DNA of 64,000 nucleotides from Petrimonas sp. IBARAKI (GCA_002356435.2 AP018040.2:3348001-3412000); one strand, 5' to 3'; shown: positions 29,204 to 38,049, counted from the first letter of the stretch. A program made the numbers and translations. The notes: generated from the sequence alone by a model not told the origin.

Positions 29204-31420
29204 TTATTTTTTCCACTTCAACCTTAAACTGTTGGTCACAACGCTCACGCTGCTCAGTGCCATGGCTGCTCCGGCAATCATCGGATTAAGCAAAAAACCG
29301 TTTACGGGATAGAGTATCCCCGCAGCAATGGGAATGCCGATAATGTTATAGATAAATGCCCAGAACAGGTTCTGACGAATAGTTTGAACGGTTTGGCGGG
29401 ATAATCGGATGGCCTGCGGAATTTTAGTCAAATCAGACGAAATAATGGTCATTTTTGCCACATCCATGGCAATGTCGCTGCCCTGCCCCATAGCAATGCT
29501 CACATCAGCCTGTGCCAGAGCGGCGCTGTCGTTGATGCCGTCGCCCACCATAGCCACAACTTTTTCCTGTTGTTGCAACTCTTTTACAAATTCCGATTTT
29601 TCCTGCGGTAACACTTCCGCTTTGTAGTGCCTGATTCCGGTTTGCCCGGCGATGGCTTTGGATGTTGCTACGTTATCGCCTGTGAGCATATACATTTCGA
29701 TACCCATTTCCTGCATCTTTCGGATAGCCGTAACTGATGTCTCCTTAATTTTATCGGAAATTGCCAGAACAGCCAAGGCTTTTTTGTTATCGGCAAACCA
29801 AATGATGGTTTTAGCCAATTGGCCCCACTCATCGGATTTAGCCTGTAACTCCTGCGAAATATAGATATTATTTTCCGACATCAGTTTTCGGTTTCCCGCA
29901 AAATACATTTTATCATTAACAATACCTTTTACTCCTCTTCCCGTAAGACTTTCAAAGCCGGAAACCAAAATCTCCTTACCATTTTCCAAATGCGCAACAA
30001 CAGCATCAGCCAGCGGATGTTCTGATTGCTGTTCCAAAGCCATAAGCAAAGCTTTTGCAGACTCATCCATCCAGAGTTCATCTGTAACTTGCGGTTTACC
30101 TTCGGTAATGGTTCCGGTTTTATCCAATACAACGGCATTCACTTTTTGTGACAATTCCAGACTTTCAGCATCTTTTATCAGTATACCCTTTTCGGCACCT
30201 TTTCCCACCCCAACCATAATAGCGGTTGGTGTTGCCAGCCCCAGCGCACAAGGACAGGCAATAACCAGTACAGTAACAAAAGCCAGTAGCGCGTGTGTGA
30301 GCGCATTGTCTCCTCCAAAAATTAACCAAACGATAAACGTAATGATCGCGATTCCTATAACTACCGGCACAAATATACCTGCAATTTTATCTACCAGTTT
30401 CTGTACCGGAGCTTTGCTGCCTTGTGCGTCTTGCACCATTTTAATAATGTGTGCCAACATTGTTTCTTTACCTACTTTATCGGCCCTAAACCTGAAACTG
30501 CCCTTTTGATTGATCGTTCCGGCAAACACTTTTTCTCCTTTTACCTTACGCACGGACATCGGCTCTCCGCTTAACATACTTTCGTCAACAAACGAGTCAC
30601 CCGAAATTACCGTGCCGTCCACGGCAATTTTTTCTCCCGGTTTCACCTGCACGATTTCACCAACTGCCAACTTTTCGATAGCTATCTCAACCTGATTATT
30701 ATCGTCACGAATAACAGTGACCGTTTTCGGCTGTAAACCCATCAGTTTTTTTAATGCAGACGAAGTACTGCCTTTGGCTTTTTCTTCCAACAGCCGCCCC
30801 AACAAAATAAAAGCGATAATTACCGCTGCGGCTTCAAAATAAACATGACCTTCCAATCCTTTGCTCTGCCAGAATTCGGGAAAAAGCATATTGAAGAGAC
30901 TGAAAACGTACGCTGTCCCCGTACTTAATGCCACAAGTGTATCCATATTAGCAGTACGATGCCGGGTCTGCTTCCAAGCAGTAATGAAAAAATCTCTTCC
31001 CAGCCACAAAACCACCGGTGTTGCAAAAGCCCACATGATAAGGTCAGCATATGGAATGTTCATCAAAAACATCCCTACAATCACAACCGGTAGGGATAAT
31101 ATCAATGCCCAGACAGTTTTGTTTTTTAGTTGTCTATAATTCTTTTCATGAATTTCATCGAGCAGATCCTGTTGATTTTCTTCTTCGAGAACCAAGTCGT
31201 AACCGATGGATTGAACGGCTTTTTGAATACCTTCAGCATCTATCTCACCGGGTTGAAAATCTACTAGTGCAGTTGCTGTAGCAAAATTCACGGCAGCATT
31301 TTTCACACCCTTCAGTGATTTGAGTTTGTTTTCTACGCCTGCAGCACAACCGGCACAGGTCATTTGTAGAACGGGAAAATTCTTTTGTATAGATTGATTT
31401 TCGTTTGTTGCCATAACCAT
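29204..31420 (-). CDS. copA: Copper-translocating P-type ATPase CopA
   Basis: A P1B-type ATPase of 738 residues that exports Cu+ from the cytoplasm. One N-terminal HMA domain carries the metal site MTCAGCAAGVE (Cys 22, Cys 25) and spans about 15-80. Eight membrane segments are expected; the translocation motif CPC is in ACPCALGLATPTA near residue 389-391. The actuator domain has MLSGEP, the phosphorylation site is DKTGTITEGK near 431, the nucleotide domain has SEHPLADAVV, and the hinge is GDGINDSAALAQADVSIAMG. The CPC motif and Cx2C HMA favour copper over zinc/cadmium. Start may be ATG 31420 or 31414 (two residues apart). The CxxC-AraC regulator lies 78 bases upstream on the same strand, and copA seems to have its own -7 box. 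Confidence 0.96.
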   Translation of the reverse strand: MVMATNENQSIQKNFPVLQMTCAGCAAGVENKLKSLKGVKNAAVNFATATALVDFQPGEIDAEGIQKAVQSIGYDLVLEEENQQDLLDEIHEKNYRQLKNKTVWALILSLPVVIVGMFLMNIPYADLIMWAFATPVVLWLGRDFFITAWKQTRHRTANMDTLVALSTGTAYVFSLFNMLFPEFWQSKGLEGHVYFEAAAVIIAFILLGRLLEEKAKGSTSSALKKLMGLQPKTVTVIRDDNNQVEIAIEKLAVGEIVQVKPGEKIAVDGTVISGDSFVDESMLSGEPMSVRKVKGEKVFAGTINQKGSFRFRADKVGKETMLAHIIKMVQDAQGSKAPVQKLVDKIAGIFVPVVIGIAIITFIVWLIFGGDNALTHALLAFVTVLVIACPCALGLATPTAIMVGVGKGAEKGILIKDAESLELSQKVNAVVLDKTGTITEGKPQVTDELWMDESAKALLMALEQQSEHPLADAVVAHLENGKEILVSGFESLTGRGVKGIVNDKMYFAGNRKLMSENNIYISQELQAKSDEWGQLAKTIIWFADNKKALAVLAISDKIKETSVTAIRKMQEMGIEMYMLTGDNVATSKAIAGQTGIRHYKAEVLPQEKSEFVKELQQQEKVVAMVGDGINDSAALAQADVSIAMGQGSDIAMDVAKMTIISSDLTKIPQAIRLSRQTVQTIRQNLFWAFIYNIIGIPIAAGILYPVNGFLLNPMIAGAAMALSSVSVVTNSLRLKWKK

Positions 31421-31438
31421 TTCTTTTTAAGTAGAATG

Positions 31439-31446
31439 CAAAATTA
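31439..31446 (-). promoter_or_regulatory. Bacteroidetes -7 box for copA
   Basis: On the minus strand this reads TAATTTTG, exact TAnnTTTG, 18 bases before the copA ATG. It implies separate transcription of copA from the regulator gene. Confidence 0.55.
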
Positions 31447-31498
31447 GCAACAAAAGTTCAATAGAGTATTGCAGTTTTTTTGAATAGATTTGTAAGAT

Positions 31499-32059
31499 TT
31501 ACACTTCGTCGAGCGGTTTCCTTTTTATTTCTCTAATTTGTTTAAAATGGCCGGGGGTAAGGCCTGTCACTCTTTTAAACTGATTGCTCAGGTAAGCAAC
31601 ACTTGAATAATTGAGTCGATAAGCGATCTCACTGAGTGATAGTTCGTCGTAAACCAGCAATTCTTTTACCTTTTCGATTTTTTGTGCGATAAAATATTTT
31701 TCGATGGTGGTGCCTTCCACTTCAGAGAAAAGATTGGACAGGTAGCTGTAATCGTGATTAAGTTCTTCACTCAACATGTCGGAAAGATTTGTCTGCAGAT
31801 GACTGTTTTTGCGATGCACCAAATCGATAATAACATTTTTTATTTTCTCAATAATACGGCTTTTCCGGTCATCGATCAGTTCAAAACCCAACGGTTCAAT
31901 TGCTGCACGAACTTTCTCTTTCTGCTCGTCAGACAATTCTTCTTCAAGCAAAACTTCACCCAACACAACGTCTTTCGGGTTGAAACCCAATTTTTCCATT
32001 TCGTTGTGAACTACCATCACACAACGATTACAAACCATATTTTTTACATATAGTTTCAT
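31499..32059 (-). CDS. AraC-type regulator with CxxC metal-binding-like N-terminus
   Basis: The 186-residue protein combines two parts. The first ~75 residues look like a heavy-metal-associated domain: MKLYVKNMVCNRCVMVV with the M-x-C-x-x-C pattern (Cys 10, Cys 13), then a beta-alpha pattern ending IEPLGFELIDDRKS, reminiscent of the end of HMA folds. The last ~90 residues (about 95-180) are an AraC helix-turn-helix pair: LSEIAYRLNYSSVAYLSNQF followed by KRVTGLTPGHFKQ. It lies 13 bases after the nucleoside transporter gene and 78 bases before copA. I infer that it senses Cu+ (or another soft metal) and controls copA. The HMA assignment rests on the short motif and predicted fold, so it is less certain than the HTH. 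Confidence 0.85.
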   Translation of the reverse strand: MKLYVKNMVCNRCVMVVHNEMEKLGFNPKDVVLGEVLLEEELSDEQKEKVRAAIEPLGFELIDDRKSRIIEKIKNVIIDLVHRKNSHLQTNLSDMLSEELNHDYSYLSNLFSEVEGTTIEKYFIAQKIEKVKELLVYDELSLSEIAYRLNYSSVAYLSNQFKRVTGLTPGHFKQIREIKRKPLDEV

Positions 32060-32072
32060 AAATTTCTGAAGT

Positions 32073-33359
32073 TTAGTTTAGAATCACACCATCACCATCC
32101 TCTTTCCCTGTCGCCAAGTCACCCTGTCGCCCTGTCTCACTTTCGTGTTTGTATTGAAAGAAAACCATGAACAAAAATGCTACCAATAGTGAATACCCGG
32201 CAAAAACATACCACGAGTTCGGCCAACCGACCAAATCAACCACCTTTCCTGCAGCATATGAACCGATGAAAGCTCCGAAACCGTTGGTCATAATCATAAA
32301 AACTCCCTGAGCACTCGATCGGATGGCAGGCCGCGTAACTTTTTCAACATACAGTGAGCCCGAAATATTGAAAAAATCGAATGCCACCCCATAAATCAGC
32401 ATAGAAAGAATCAGCATCCAAACACCACCTCCGGGATCACCGGCTCCCAATAATCCAAATCTCAACACCCAGGCAAACATACTTATCAGCATAACGGTTT
32501 TAATGCCGTAACGTTTCAAAAAGAATGGGATAAGCAAGATGCACAAAGTTTCAGACATTTGCGAAAGTGAGATGAGAATATTGGCATGTTCCACTCCGAA
32601 AGTTCCTGAAAATTTGGGAATGTTGCCGAAATAATTGGTAAGATAATCGTTGGCGAAAGCATTGGTGATCTGCAACGCGATACCCAAACACATGGAAAAC
32701 AGGAAGAAAACTGCCATCTGTCGGTGCTTGAAAAGTGCAAAAGCACGTAATCCCAGTTTATCGATCAAAGACCTATTTTCAGATTCTTTGTTTACAGGAC
32801 AATTGGGAAGCGTAAAGGCGTAAATTCCAAGCACAAGCGAGAGTATTGCTGAAAAATAAAGCTGATACGATGTTTTGGATAATTGAAAGCCATCTATGCG
32901 AATTAAATCCACAGCAATCATCGATACTATAAAACCCACAGTTCCCCAAACACGAATAGGCGGGAACGACTTCACCGTTTCCAATCCACAAGAGGTCAAC
33001 GATGTGTATGCCACTGAATTAGATAATGCAATAGTGGGCATATAAAACATAACCGACAGCAAAACATAGGTATATAATGGAGCATACTCCGTTTGCGGTG
33101 CAGCCAAAAAAAGGAAAAAACCGGCAATCAGATGAGAAATACCGAGTAATTTTTGTGCCGGGATCCATCGGTCGGCAATCACACCCATTACACCAGGCAT
33201 AAAAAGCGATGCAATACCCATAGTGGCAAAAAAACTCCCGATTTGCACACCCGTAAACTTCAATCCACCACCAAGATATGCACCTAACGAAATTAGCCAC
33301 GCTCCCCAAATGGCGTATTGGAGAAAGTTCATCACGATGAGTCTGATTTTTATGTTCAT
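32073..33359 (-). CDS. Nucleoside:H+ symporter family transporter (NupG-like MFS)
   Basis: A 428-residue inner-membrane transporter of the major facilitator superfamily, nucleoside:H+ symporter branch. The start MNIKIRLIVMNFLQYAIWGA and WLISLGAYL match that family, as do FFATMGIASLFMPGVMGVIA with DRW (the MFS loop-2 motif) and SFPPIRVWGTVGFIVSM. About twelve hydrophobic helices are visible. The soluble end after FQYKHESETG is unusual: residues encoded by 32100-32140 come from a short DNA repeat (CCCTGTCGCC), so the last ~18 residues look like repeat-derived extension. The start ATG 33359 is followed directly by helix 1. The AraC regulator follows after 13 bases. Nucleosides are the family substrate; not proven here. 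Confidence 0.86.
   Translation of the reverse strand: MNIKIRLIVMNFLQYAIWGAWLISLGAYLGGGLKFTGVQIGSFFATMGIASLFMPGVMGVIADRWIPAQKLLGISHLIAGFFLFLAAPQTEYAPLYTYVLLSVMFYMPTIALSNSVAYTSLTSCGLETVKSFPPIRVWGTVGFIVSMIAVDLIRIDGFQLSKTSYQLYFSAILSLVLGIYAFTLPNCPVNKESENRSLIDKLGLRAFALFKHRQMAVFFLFSMCLGIALQITNAFANDYLTNYFGNIPKFSGTFGVEHANILISLSQMSETLCILLIPFFLKRYGIKTVMLISMFAWVLRFGLLGAGDPGGGVWMLILSMLIYGVAFDFFNISGSLYVEKVTRPAIRSSAQGVFMIMTNGFGAFIGSYAAGKVVDLVGWPNSWYVFAGYSLLVAFLFMVFFQYKHESETGRQGDLATGKEDGDGVILN
32106..32138. repeat. Direct repeat CCCTGTCGCC in the transporter's 3' end
   Basis: Exact copies at 32106-32115 and 32122-32131 (16 bases apart) plus a partial third (CCTGTCTC, 32131-32138). Inside the last codons of the transporter gene. 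Confidence 0.55.
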
Positions 33360-33382
33360 GATTTAAATGTTTGATATTTTAG

Positions 33383-33406
33383 GTAGAGACCCGGCAGTCC
33401 AGTCTC
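33383..33406. repeat. Degenerate palindrome GTAGAGAC...GTCTC
   Basis: GAGAC (33386-33390) and GTCTC (33402-33406) with an 11-base loop, in the gap between the transporter and the EnvC-like gene. The left flank GTAGAGAC is the same as in the perfect palindrome at 29173-29203. Confidence 0.4.
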
Positions 33407-33415
33407 TTCTATGTA

Positions 33416-34780
33416 CTATCGTTTCAGCCACGGCGCCGGATTTAGCTTGGTGGTTTTTTGCCACAACTGAAAATGCATGGTTGCTACACCGGTGTCCGGA
33501 TCGGTATAAATTCTGCCCAGTGACTGACCAGACTTTAGTTTATCGCCCGATTTTACAAACAGATCGTAAATATTGCCATAAAATGTGTAATAATCTCCGT
33601 GACGGACAATCACACAGGTGTTGTAACCGGGAACGGAGAACACTTTCGAGACCTCACCCTCAAACACCGCACGGATATTGGCGCCTTGTTGCGCCTGAAT
33701 ATCAATACCATTACTATTGGTGGTAACGTTCCATTCGCTGTGTTTTCGCTGTCCGAAACTTCCCACAATGGATGCCGTTCCAGTAACAGGCATAGGCAGA
33801 TTTCCGCGATTAGACACAAAATTCTTAGAAAGATTGAACGTTTCGTCAGCTGTTGTTGCCGATTCTATTTTCGGTTCAGGTTGCTTGACGGCAGGTTTTA
33901 CGTCCTCGGTTTTATCCGGTTCTTTTCTAGCCAGTTCCTCGGTTTTTCTTCCTTTCTCTGCTTCACGGCGCACTCGGGCAGCAACCTCTTCGGCCTTTCG
34001 TTTTCTCTCGGCTTCAGCCGCCAAACGACGGGCTTCAGCTTCCCTTTCCTGACGGGCAACCTCTTCAGCAATCAACTTTTCGATCTGGGCATCTAGTTTT
34101 CGGGCTTGCTGCTGCTTATCCTGGAGCATCCTCTGCAACTCCCTTTGTTTTCCTCGCGCTTCGGTCATTTCAGACTGACGGACGTGTTCTTCTTCCTGCA
34201 ACCGGAGCTGTTCCGCTTTCAAGGCATCCAGCGCAGCCTGTTTGCCGGTCCGGGCTTTGGCAAGCTCATCTTTTCGAGCGCTTAACTGTACATTTTGTTG
34301 CTTGATCTCTTCGGCCTGACTTTTGCGCCATTTAGAATAATCACGCAGGTATTGCATCCTGCGCAACGATTCACCCAACGATTTTCCGGAAAGGACAAAA
34401 AACAACTCGTTCTGCCTACTTCGGCTGGCCTGCATCACACGAACAGCTTTTGCGTAGCTCTCCTGTTTCTGTTTTAACGATTCACCCAGCCGATTTATTT
34501 CCGATTCTAACCGCAATTGCTCCCTCTCCAACGCTGCAATTTCCTGGTTTTGCAGTGTCATCATCTCTTTCCGGGAAGCAATCTGTTTGTTTATAAGGTT
34601 AATGCGCTGAAGGAGGGTAGTGGTTTCTTTTTTTACATCGAGGAAGAGTTTGTTGGTGCTTTTGATCTCTTCCAACAACATCTTCTGTTGCTTCTGGAGC
34701 TGATCGATTTGCGGAGTTTGCGAGAAAAGAGTACTCGCAAGCGTCAGAAACAATCCTATCGTAAAAACTCTCCTCATCAA
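33416..34780 (-). CDS. EnvC-like murein hydrolase activator (coiled coil plus degenerate LytM domain)
   Basis: The 454-residue protein has a signal peptide (MMRRVFTIGLFLTLASTLFS, cleavage about 20), a long coiled coil from about 22 to 250 rich in Glu, Lys, Arg and Gln (including EKLIAEEVARQEREAEARRL), a Pro/Lys linker, and a C-terminal LytM/M23 domain (about 325-454). In active M23 enzymes the first zinc site is HxGxD; here the matching stretch is SNGIDIQA, with Asn in place of His. HGDYYTFYGNIYDLFVKSGD and the TMHFQLW end keep the fold. This pattern fits EnvC, a periplasmic activator that does not itself hydrolyse peptidoglycan but triggers amidases at division. It overlaps the DUF4292 gene by 4 bases (its ATG lies within that gene's end), so the two are coupled. 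Confidence 0.88.
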   Translation of the reverse strand: MMRRVFTIGLFLTLASTLFSQTPQIDQLQKQQKMLLEEIKSTNKLFLDVKKETTTLLQRINLINKQIASRKEMMTLQNQEIAALEREQLRLESEINRLGESLKQKQESYAKAVRVMQASRSRQNELFFVLSGKSLGESLRRMQYLRDYSKWRKSQAEEIKQQNVQLSARKDELAKARTGKQAALDALKAEQLRLQEEEHVRQSEMTEARGKQRELQRMLQDKQQQARKLDAQIEKLIAEEVARQEREAEARRLAAEAERKRKAEEVAARVRREAEKGRKTEELARKEPDKTEDVKPAVKQPEPKIESATTADETFNLSKNFVSNRGNLPMPVTGTASIVGSFGQRKHSEWNVTTNSNGIDIQAQQGANIRAVFEGEVSKVFSVPGYNTCVIVRHGDYYTFYGNIYDLFVKSGDKLKSGQSLGRIYTDPDTGVATMHFQLWQKTTKLNPAPWLKR

Positions 34781-35622
34781 TTGTTTGTCAGGATTTTAAC
34801 AATATCCGAAAGGGTCGCCCGCGTATAACTCCCCGGAACCGAGACCTGAAGATCGAAATCCTCATCAAGTGTGATGCCTGAAAACTCCAGTCCAACATTT
34901 ACTTTTCGCCTGGTTGAAGCCAACGCAACATCCATCTTGCGAGGGAAAGCCTTATGGGATTCCATAACAAAATCATCGTACCTCCAGTTCATCGAATAAT
35001 GATCTTTCGGTTCTATCAAATGCGTTAATGCGATGCGGTCGTTGCCATCGATGGTAAAGCTATACTCGATGCCCGATTTCTTGTCAACTGACTTCAACAG
35101 GTAATGCATATCGGAGAGTTGGCCGGTTGAAAACTTATCGTAATCGGAATAAATAACGTCCGTTTGTCCCGAAACAAACACTTGATTGGTTAAAAGCGAT
35201 TGCAACGTCTTATAATCAAACCCCACAGGATACATTCTTTTAACATCCTCGATGGACTCTTTTACATAACGTTTGTTCATCCTGTCCAACAGCACAAGGC
35301 TGTCCCTGTCAGCATACAAGCGCAGCATCTCCACGCCGAACAACGGTTGGACAGAGAGTTGGATGGCCTTGTCTTTCACTATCCGGAGGCTAGCTTTGGA
35401 ACTCAGCGACTTTGTTCCCGATGAAAGATTAAGGTTGAGTTTCGATGAAAACGTCTTGAAACTGAACTGATTGTTTAAAATATCGGTAAACAAATCGACA
35501 TTCACTTTCTCTTCGACAGGAGCAGCGGCAACAATTTGCTTTTTGGATTTGCACGAATGCAATCCCAGAATAACAACAGTTATGCCAAGCAGAAAGATAA
35601 TGATCTGTTTTCTGAAATTCAT
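34777..35622 (-). CDS. DUF4292 lipoprotein
   Basis: The 281-residue product has a lipoprotein signal: hydrophobic core IIIFLLGITVVILGL then lipobox LHSC with Cys 24. The mature part begins with a Lys/Ala/Pro/Glu-rich stretch and then the DUF4292 body, for example FSSKLNLNLSSGTKSLSSKA, LRIVKDKAIQLSVQPLFGVE and MLRLYADRDSLVLLDRMNKR. DUF4292 proteins are common in Bacteroidetes, and the fold recalls LolA/LolB-like sheets, so a role in handling lipoproteins or lipids at the outer membrane is possible but only inferred. Its end overlaps the EnvC-like start and its start overlaps the TPR gene's end by 4 bases, giving a three-gene coupled unit TPR-DUF4292-envC. Confidence 0.88.
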   Translation of the reverse strand: MNFRKQIIIFLLGITVVILGLHSCKSKKQIVAAAPVEEKVNVDLFTDILNNQFSFKTFSSKLNLNLSSGTKSLSSKASLRIVKDKAIQLSVQPLFGVEMLRLYADRDSLVLLDRMNKRYVKESIEDVKRMYPVGFDYKTLQSLLTNQVFVSGQTDVIYSDYDKFSTGQLSDMHYLLKSVDKKSGIEYSFTIDGNDRIALTHLIEPKDHYSMNWRYDDFVMESHKAFPRKMDVALASTRRKVNVGLEFSGITLDEDFDLQVSVPGSYTRATLSDIVKILTNN

Positions 35623-37349
35623 TCTTTTATGTATTCTTTTCTTTTAATTTTTTTATTCAATGTTTTGGAACCGCTTCCCAACTCTTTGGCTTTTTTCCAT
35701 TGTTCCACGGCTTTTTCCTTTTCACCCGTTACGGCAAGCACATCGCCATAATGCTCAAGAACTTCTGCCGTAAGATCTTCCTTCCCATATTCAATCGCCT
35801 TCTCTATATATATTTTCGCCATCGTATAGGCACCCTGTTCAAACAGAATCCATCCGTAAGTATCCAAGTAGGTGGGGTTTGTAGGCTCAGCCTTGATGGT
35901 TATTCCGCTCATCTGTTCTGCTTTATCCAGACTTTTCCGCTCCAGCGATAAATAATAGCTGTAATTATTAAGTACCGGCAGGTTCTGCGGATTCAGCTTT
36001 AGGGCTTTTTCATAATTTTCGAAAGCGATATTGTTGTTTTTCAGGAAATGGTGGATGTCGCCGATCTGTCCGTAAAAGTCCGACTCGATCACCGGACTTT
36101 GAAATTCAGCATTAGTCAGGCCCTGTTCGTAGATACTCAATGCTTCCCCGTATTTTTTTTGTTGAAACTTAGCCAGTCCCAGGTAAAAGTAGAACTGCGG
36201 GGCAGTCGGAATATGCTCAATTCCAGTCAGGGTAATTTCGACCACTTTTTCAAGCGCCAGGGTGTCCGGTAAAACGATGCGAAGCATTTGCTCGTATCCG
36301 GCAGGATCGGCTGGATTGTCTTTGGTGTAAATTTCAAACTGCTCCATCGCTCCTTTTTTATCTTCCTGCAACAACAACACATCACCGTACATCATGTTGA
36401 TGCGGGTATTGTTGGGATGCTGCTCAAACATCGATTGAAAAAGCGGATTGGCCGTTTTAATATCCTGCTGACTCTGGCGTAATAAAGTAATGTAACGGGC
36501 CAACAGTTGTAGTTTTGTCTCCACCTCCATCTTACTGCTCGTGATGGCTTTTTGCAATTCCTCTACAGCAGCCGGTTTATTGTTGGTTTTTTCGTAATAA
36601 TTCACCATGGAGAGAATTAACGAAGGCTCATCCGGATCAATCTGCTTTGCCTGCTGGTAATAGTCCAATGCTTTATCTGCCTGATTATCCTGTAAATACA
36701 AATCGCCCATAAGAAGTTTGTAGCGGATATTATCGGGGTTTTTGTCAATAACCGACTGGATTTCTTCAAACGCCCGATCCTTTTTATCCATCATGTTGTA
36801 CAATCGGAACTTATTGAGCGTTATGGCATCCGAAACTCCGGTATATTTTTGCAGCGAGTCGAGCGACTGAATGGCCTTGTCGAGTTCTCCGTTATCGCCA
36901 TATACATTGGCAAGCTCAAAGTAGAGTTCTACTTTTTCGGGATACGTTTTCAGTAAATAGTTGTAAATTTCTATGACCTCTTTTTTCAGGTCTAGCTCTT
37001 TGCTCAATCCGGCAAGAATCATGTTGTAGTAATAGTTGGCCGGATCCTGTTTCACTGCTCTACGAAAAAAATCCAACGCCTTGTTTTTCTCCTCCAGGGA
37101 ACTGTAGTAAGCACCCAATTCTATCAGCACGCTGGCGTTAGTGGAATCCATGGAATAACAGTGTTGAAGCAAATCGAAAGATTCGGCATATTTACCCAGG
37201 GTCTTGGCGTTGACCGCCTCATAAAAAAAGTAATCAAACTTCCGCCGGCTTGTCTCATCCAGGATCAATCCTTCTACCTGCGAAAAAAGGCTTACCGGAA
37301 AAAGCACAAGAGAAACGATGATACCGCTTATGTATTTGTTGTAATTCAT
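35619..37349 (-). CDS. Tetratricopeptide repeat protein, exported
   Basis: A 576-residue protein built almost wholly of TPR units. From ATG 37349 it starts with a signal peptide (MNYNKYISGIIVSLVLFPVS, cleavage near LFSQ, about 24). About a dozen repeats follow, such as GAYYSSLEEKNKALDFFRRA, LANVYGDNGELDKAIQSLDS, MGDLYLQDNQADKALDYYQQ and YGDVLAVTGEKEKAVEQWKK. TPR arrays mediate protein contacts; no enzymatic domain is seen. I cut the 19 extra residues before this start because they are basic, lack a signal, and include the dut-TPR gap with its palindrome. In other Bacteroidales the same order dut-TPR-DUF4292-envC occurs, so an envelope or division role with EnvC is a reasonable inference. Confidence 0.88.
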   Translation of the reverse strand: MNYNKYISGIIVSLVLFPVSLFSQVEGLILDETSRRKFDYFFYEAVNAKTLGKYAESFDLLQHCYSMDSTNASVLIELGAYYSSLEEKNKALDFFRRAVKQDPANYYYNMILAGLSKELDLKKEVIEIYNYLLKTYPEKVELYFELANVYGDNGELDKAIQSLDSLQKYTGVSDAITLNKFRLYNMMDKKDRAFEEIQSVIDKNPDNIRYKLLMGDLYLQDNQADKALDYYQQAKQIDPDEPSLILSMVNYYEKTNNKPAAVEELQKAITSSKMEVETKLQLLARYITLLRQSQQDIKTANPLFQSMFEQHPNNTRINMMYGDVLLLQEDKKGAMEQFEIYTKDNPADPAGYEQMLRIVLPDTLALEKVVEITLTGIEHIPTAPQFYFYLGLAKFQQKKYGEALSIYEQGLTNAEFQSPVIESDFYGQIGDIHHFLKNNNIAFENYEKALKLNPQNLPVLNNYSYYLSLERKSLDKAEQMSGITIKAEPTNPTYLDTYGWILFEQGAYTMAKIYIEKAIEYGKEDLTAEVLEHYGDVLAVTGEKEKAVEQWKKAKELGSGSKTLNKKIKRKEYIKE

Positions 37350-37381
37350 TCTTTTTAATCTGATAATGTCCTCTATTGAAG

Positions 37382-37399
37382 GGCACAAGACATTGTGCC
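37382..37399. repeat. Intergenic palindrome GGCACAA-GACA-TTGTGCC
   Basis: Perfect 7-bp arms (37382-37388, 37393-37399) with a four-base loop, in the 88-base gap between dut and the TPR gene. No T-run follows on the minus strand, so it is better seen as a short dispersed palindrome than a terminator. Confidence 0.5.
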
Positions 37400-37437
37400 T
37401 ACGCATAACACGCGTTTTGATCCTTATTACAAATCAT

Positions 37438-37872
37438 CTAATGCTTACCTGTATGTCCGAATCCGCCGGAGCCTCTTTCAGTCTCATCTAAATCATCCAC
37501 CTGCAACCATTCTACCCGGGTATGCCGGGCGATTACCATCTGACAAATACGCTCTCCGTCGTTAATGATAAAGTCTTCGTCCGATAAATTCACCAAGATC
37601 ACCCGAATTTCACCCCGATAATCGGCATCAATCGTCCCCGGAGAATTTACAATGGAGATTCCGTGTTTAACTGCCAGTCCGCTTCTCGGACGGATCTGTG
37701 CTTCATATCCTTCGGAAAGCTGAATGTATATCCCGGTGGGGATAAGCGACCGTTGCAACGGCCTCAACGTAACCGGTTCGTCTATGTTTGCCCGCAAATC
37801 CATGCCGGCAGACAAAGCCGTAGCATATTCGGGTAATGAGTGCTTCGATTTATTGACAATTTTAACCTGCAT
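37438..37872 (-). CDS. dut: dUTP pyrophosphatase
   Basis: Dut hydrolyses dUTP to dUMP and pyrophosphate, keeping uracil out of DNA and feeding dTMP synthesis. The 144-residue trimeric-type enzyme shows all five motifs: AGMDLRANI (motif 1, near 23-31), [12 protein letters not shown] (motif 2), [20 protein letters not shown] (motif 3, with the catalytic Asp), motif 4 around [10 protein letters not shown], and the C-terminal flexible arm [13 protein letters not shown] (motif 5). Start MQVKIVNKS is standard. It heads the minus-strand group dut-TPR-DUF4292-envC and is divergent from the unknown gene at 38050. Confidence 0.97.
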   Translation of the reverse strand: MQVKIVNKSKHSLPEYATALSAGMDLRANIDEPVTLRPLQRSLIPTGIYIQLSEGYEAQIRPRSGLAVKHGISIVNSPGTIDADYRGEIRVILVNLSDEDFIINDGERICQMVIARHTRVEWLQVDDLDETERGSGGFGHTGKH

Positions 37873-38034
37873 AATATCCTAAGGAATAGACTCTCAAAAC
37901 GGATTTTGTTTAAACCTGCGAATTTAGTCATTTATGCGCAAATATTTGTCGAATTGATAAAATTTAAGGAAATTGGGCCTTCAAAAAACGGTTTAATTTT
38001 TGGAGCAATTATTTTCGTGGAGTAAAAAATTGCA

Positions 38035-38042
38035 TATCTTTG
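38035..38042 (+). promoter_or_regulatory. Bacteroidetes -7 box for the gene at 38050
   Basis: TATCTTTG, exact consensus, only 7 bases before the ATG at 38050, which would give a nearly leaderless message. If the leader is that short, translation may instead begin at a later ATG. Confidence 0.5.
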
Positions 38043-38049
38043 TAACGCT

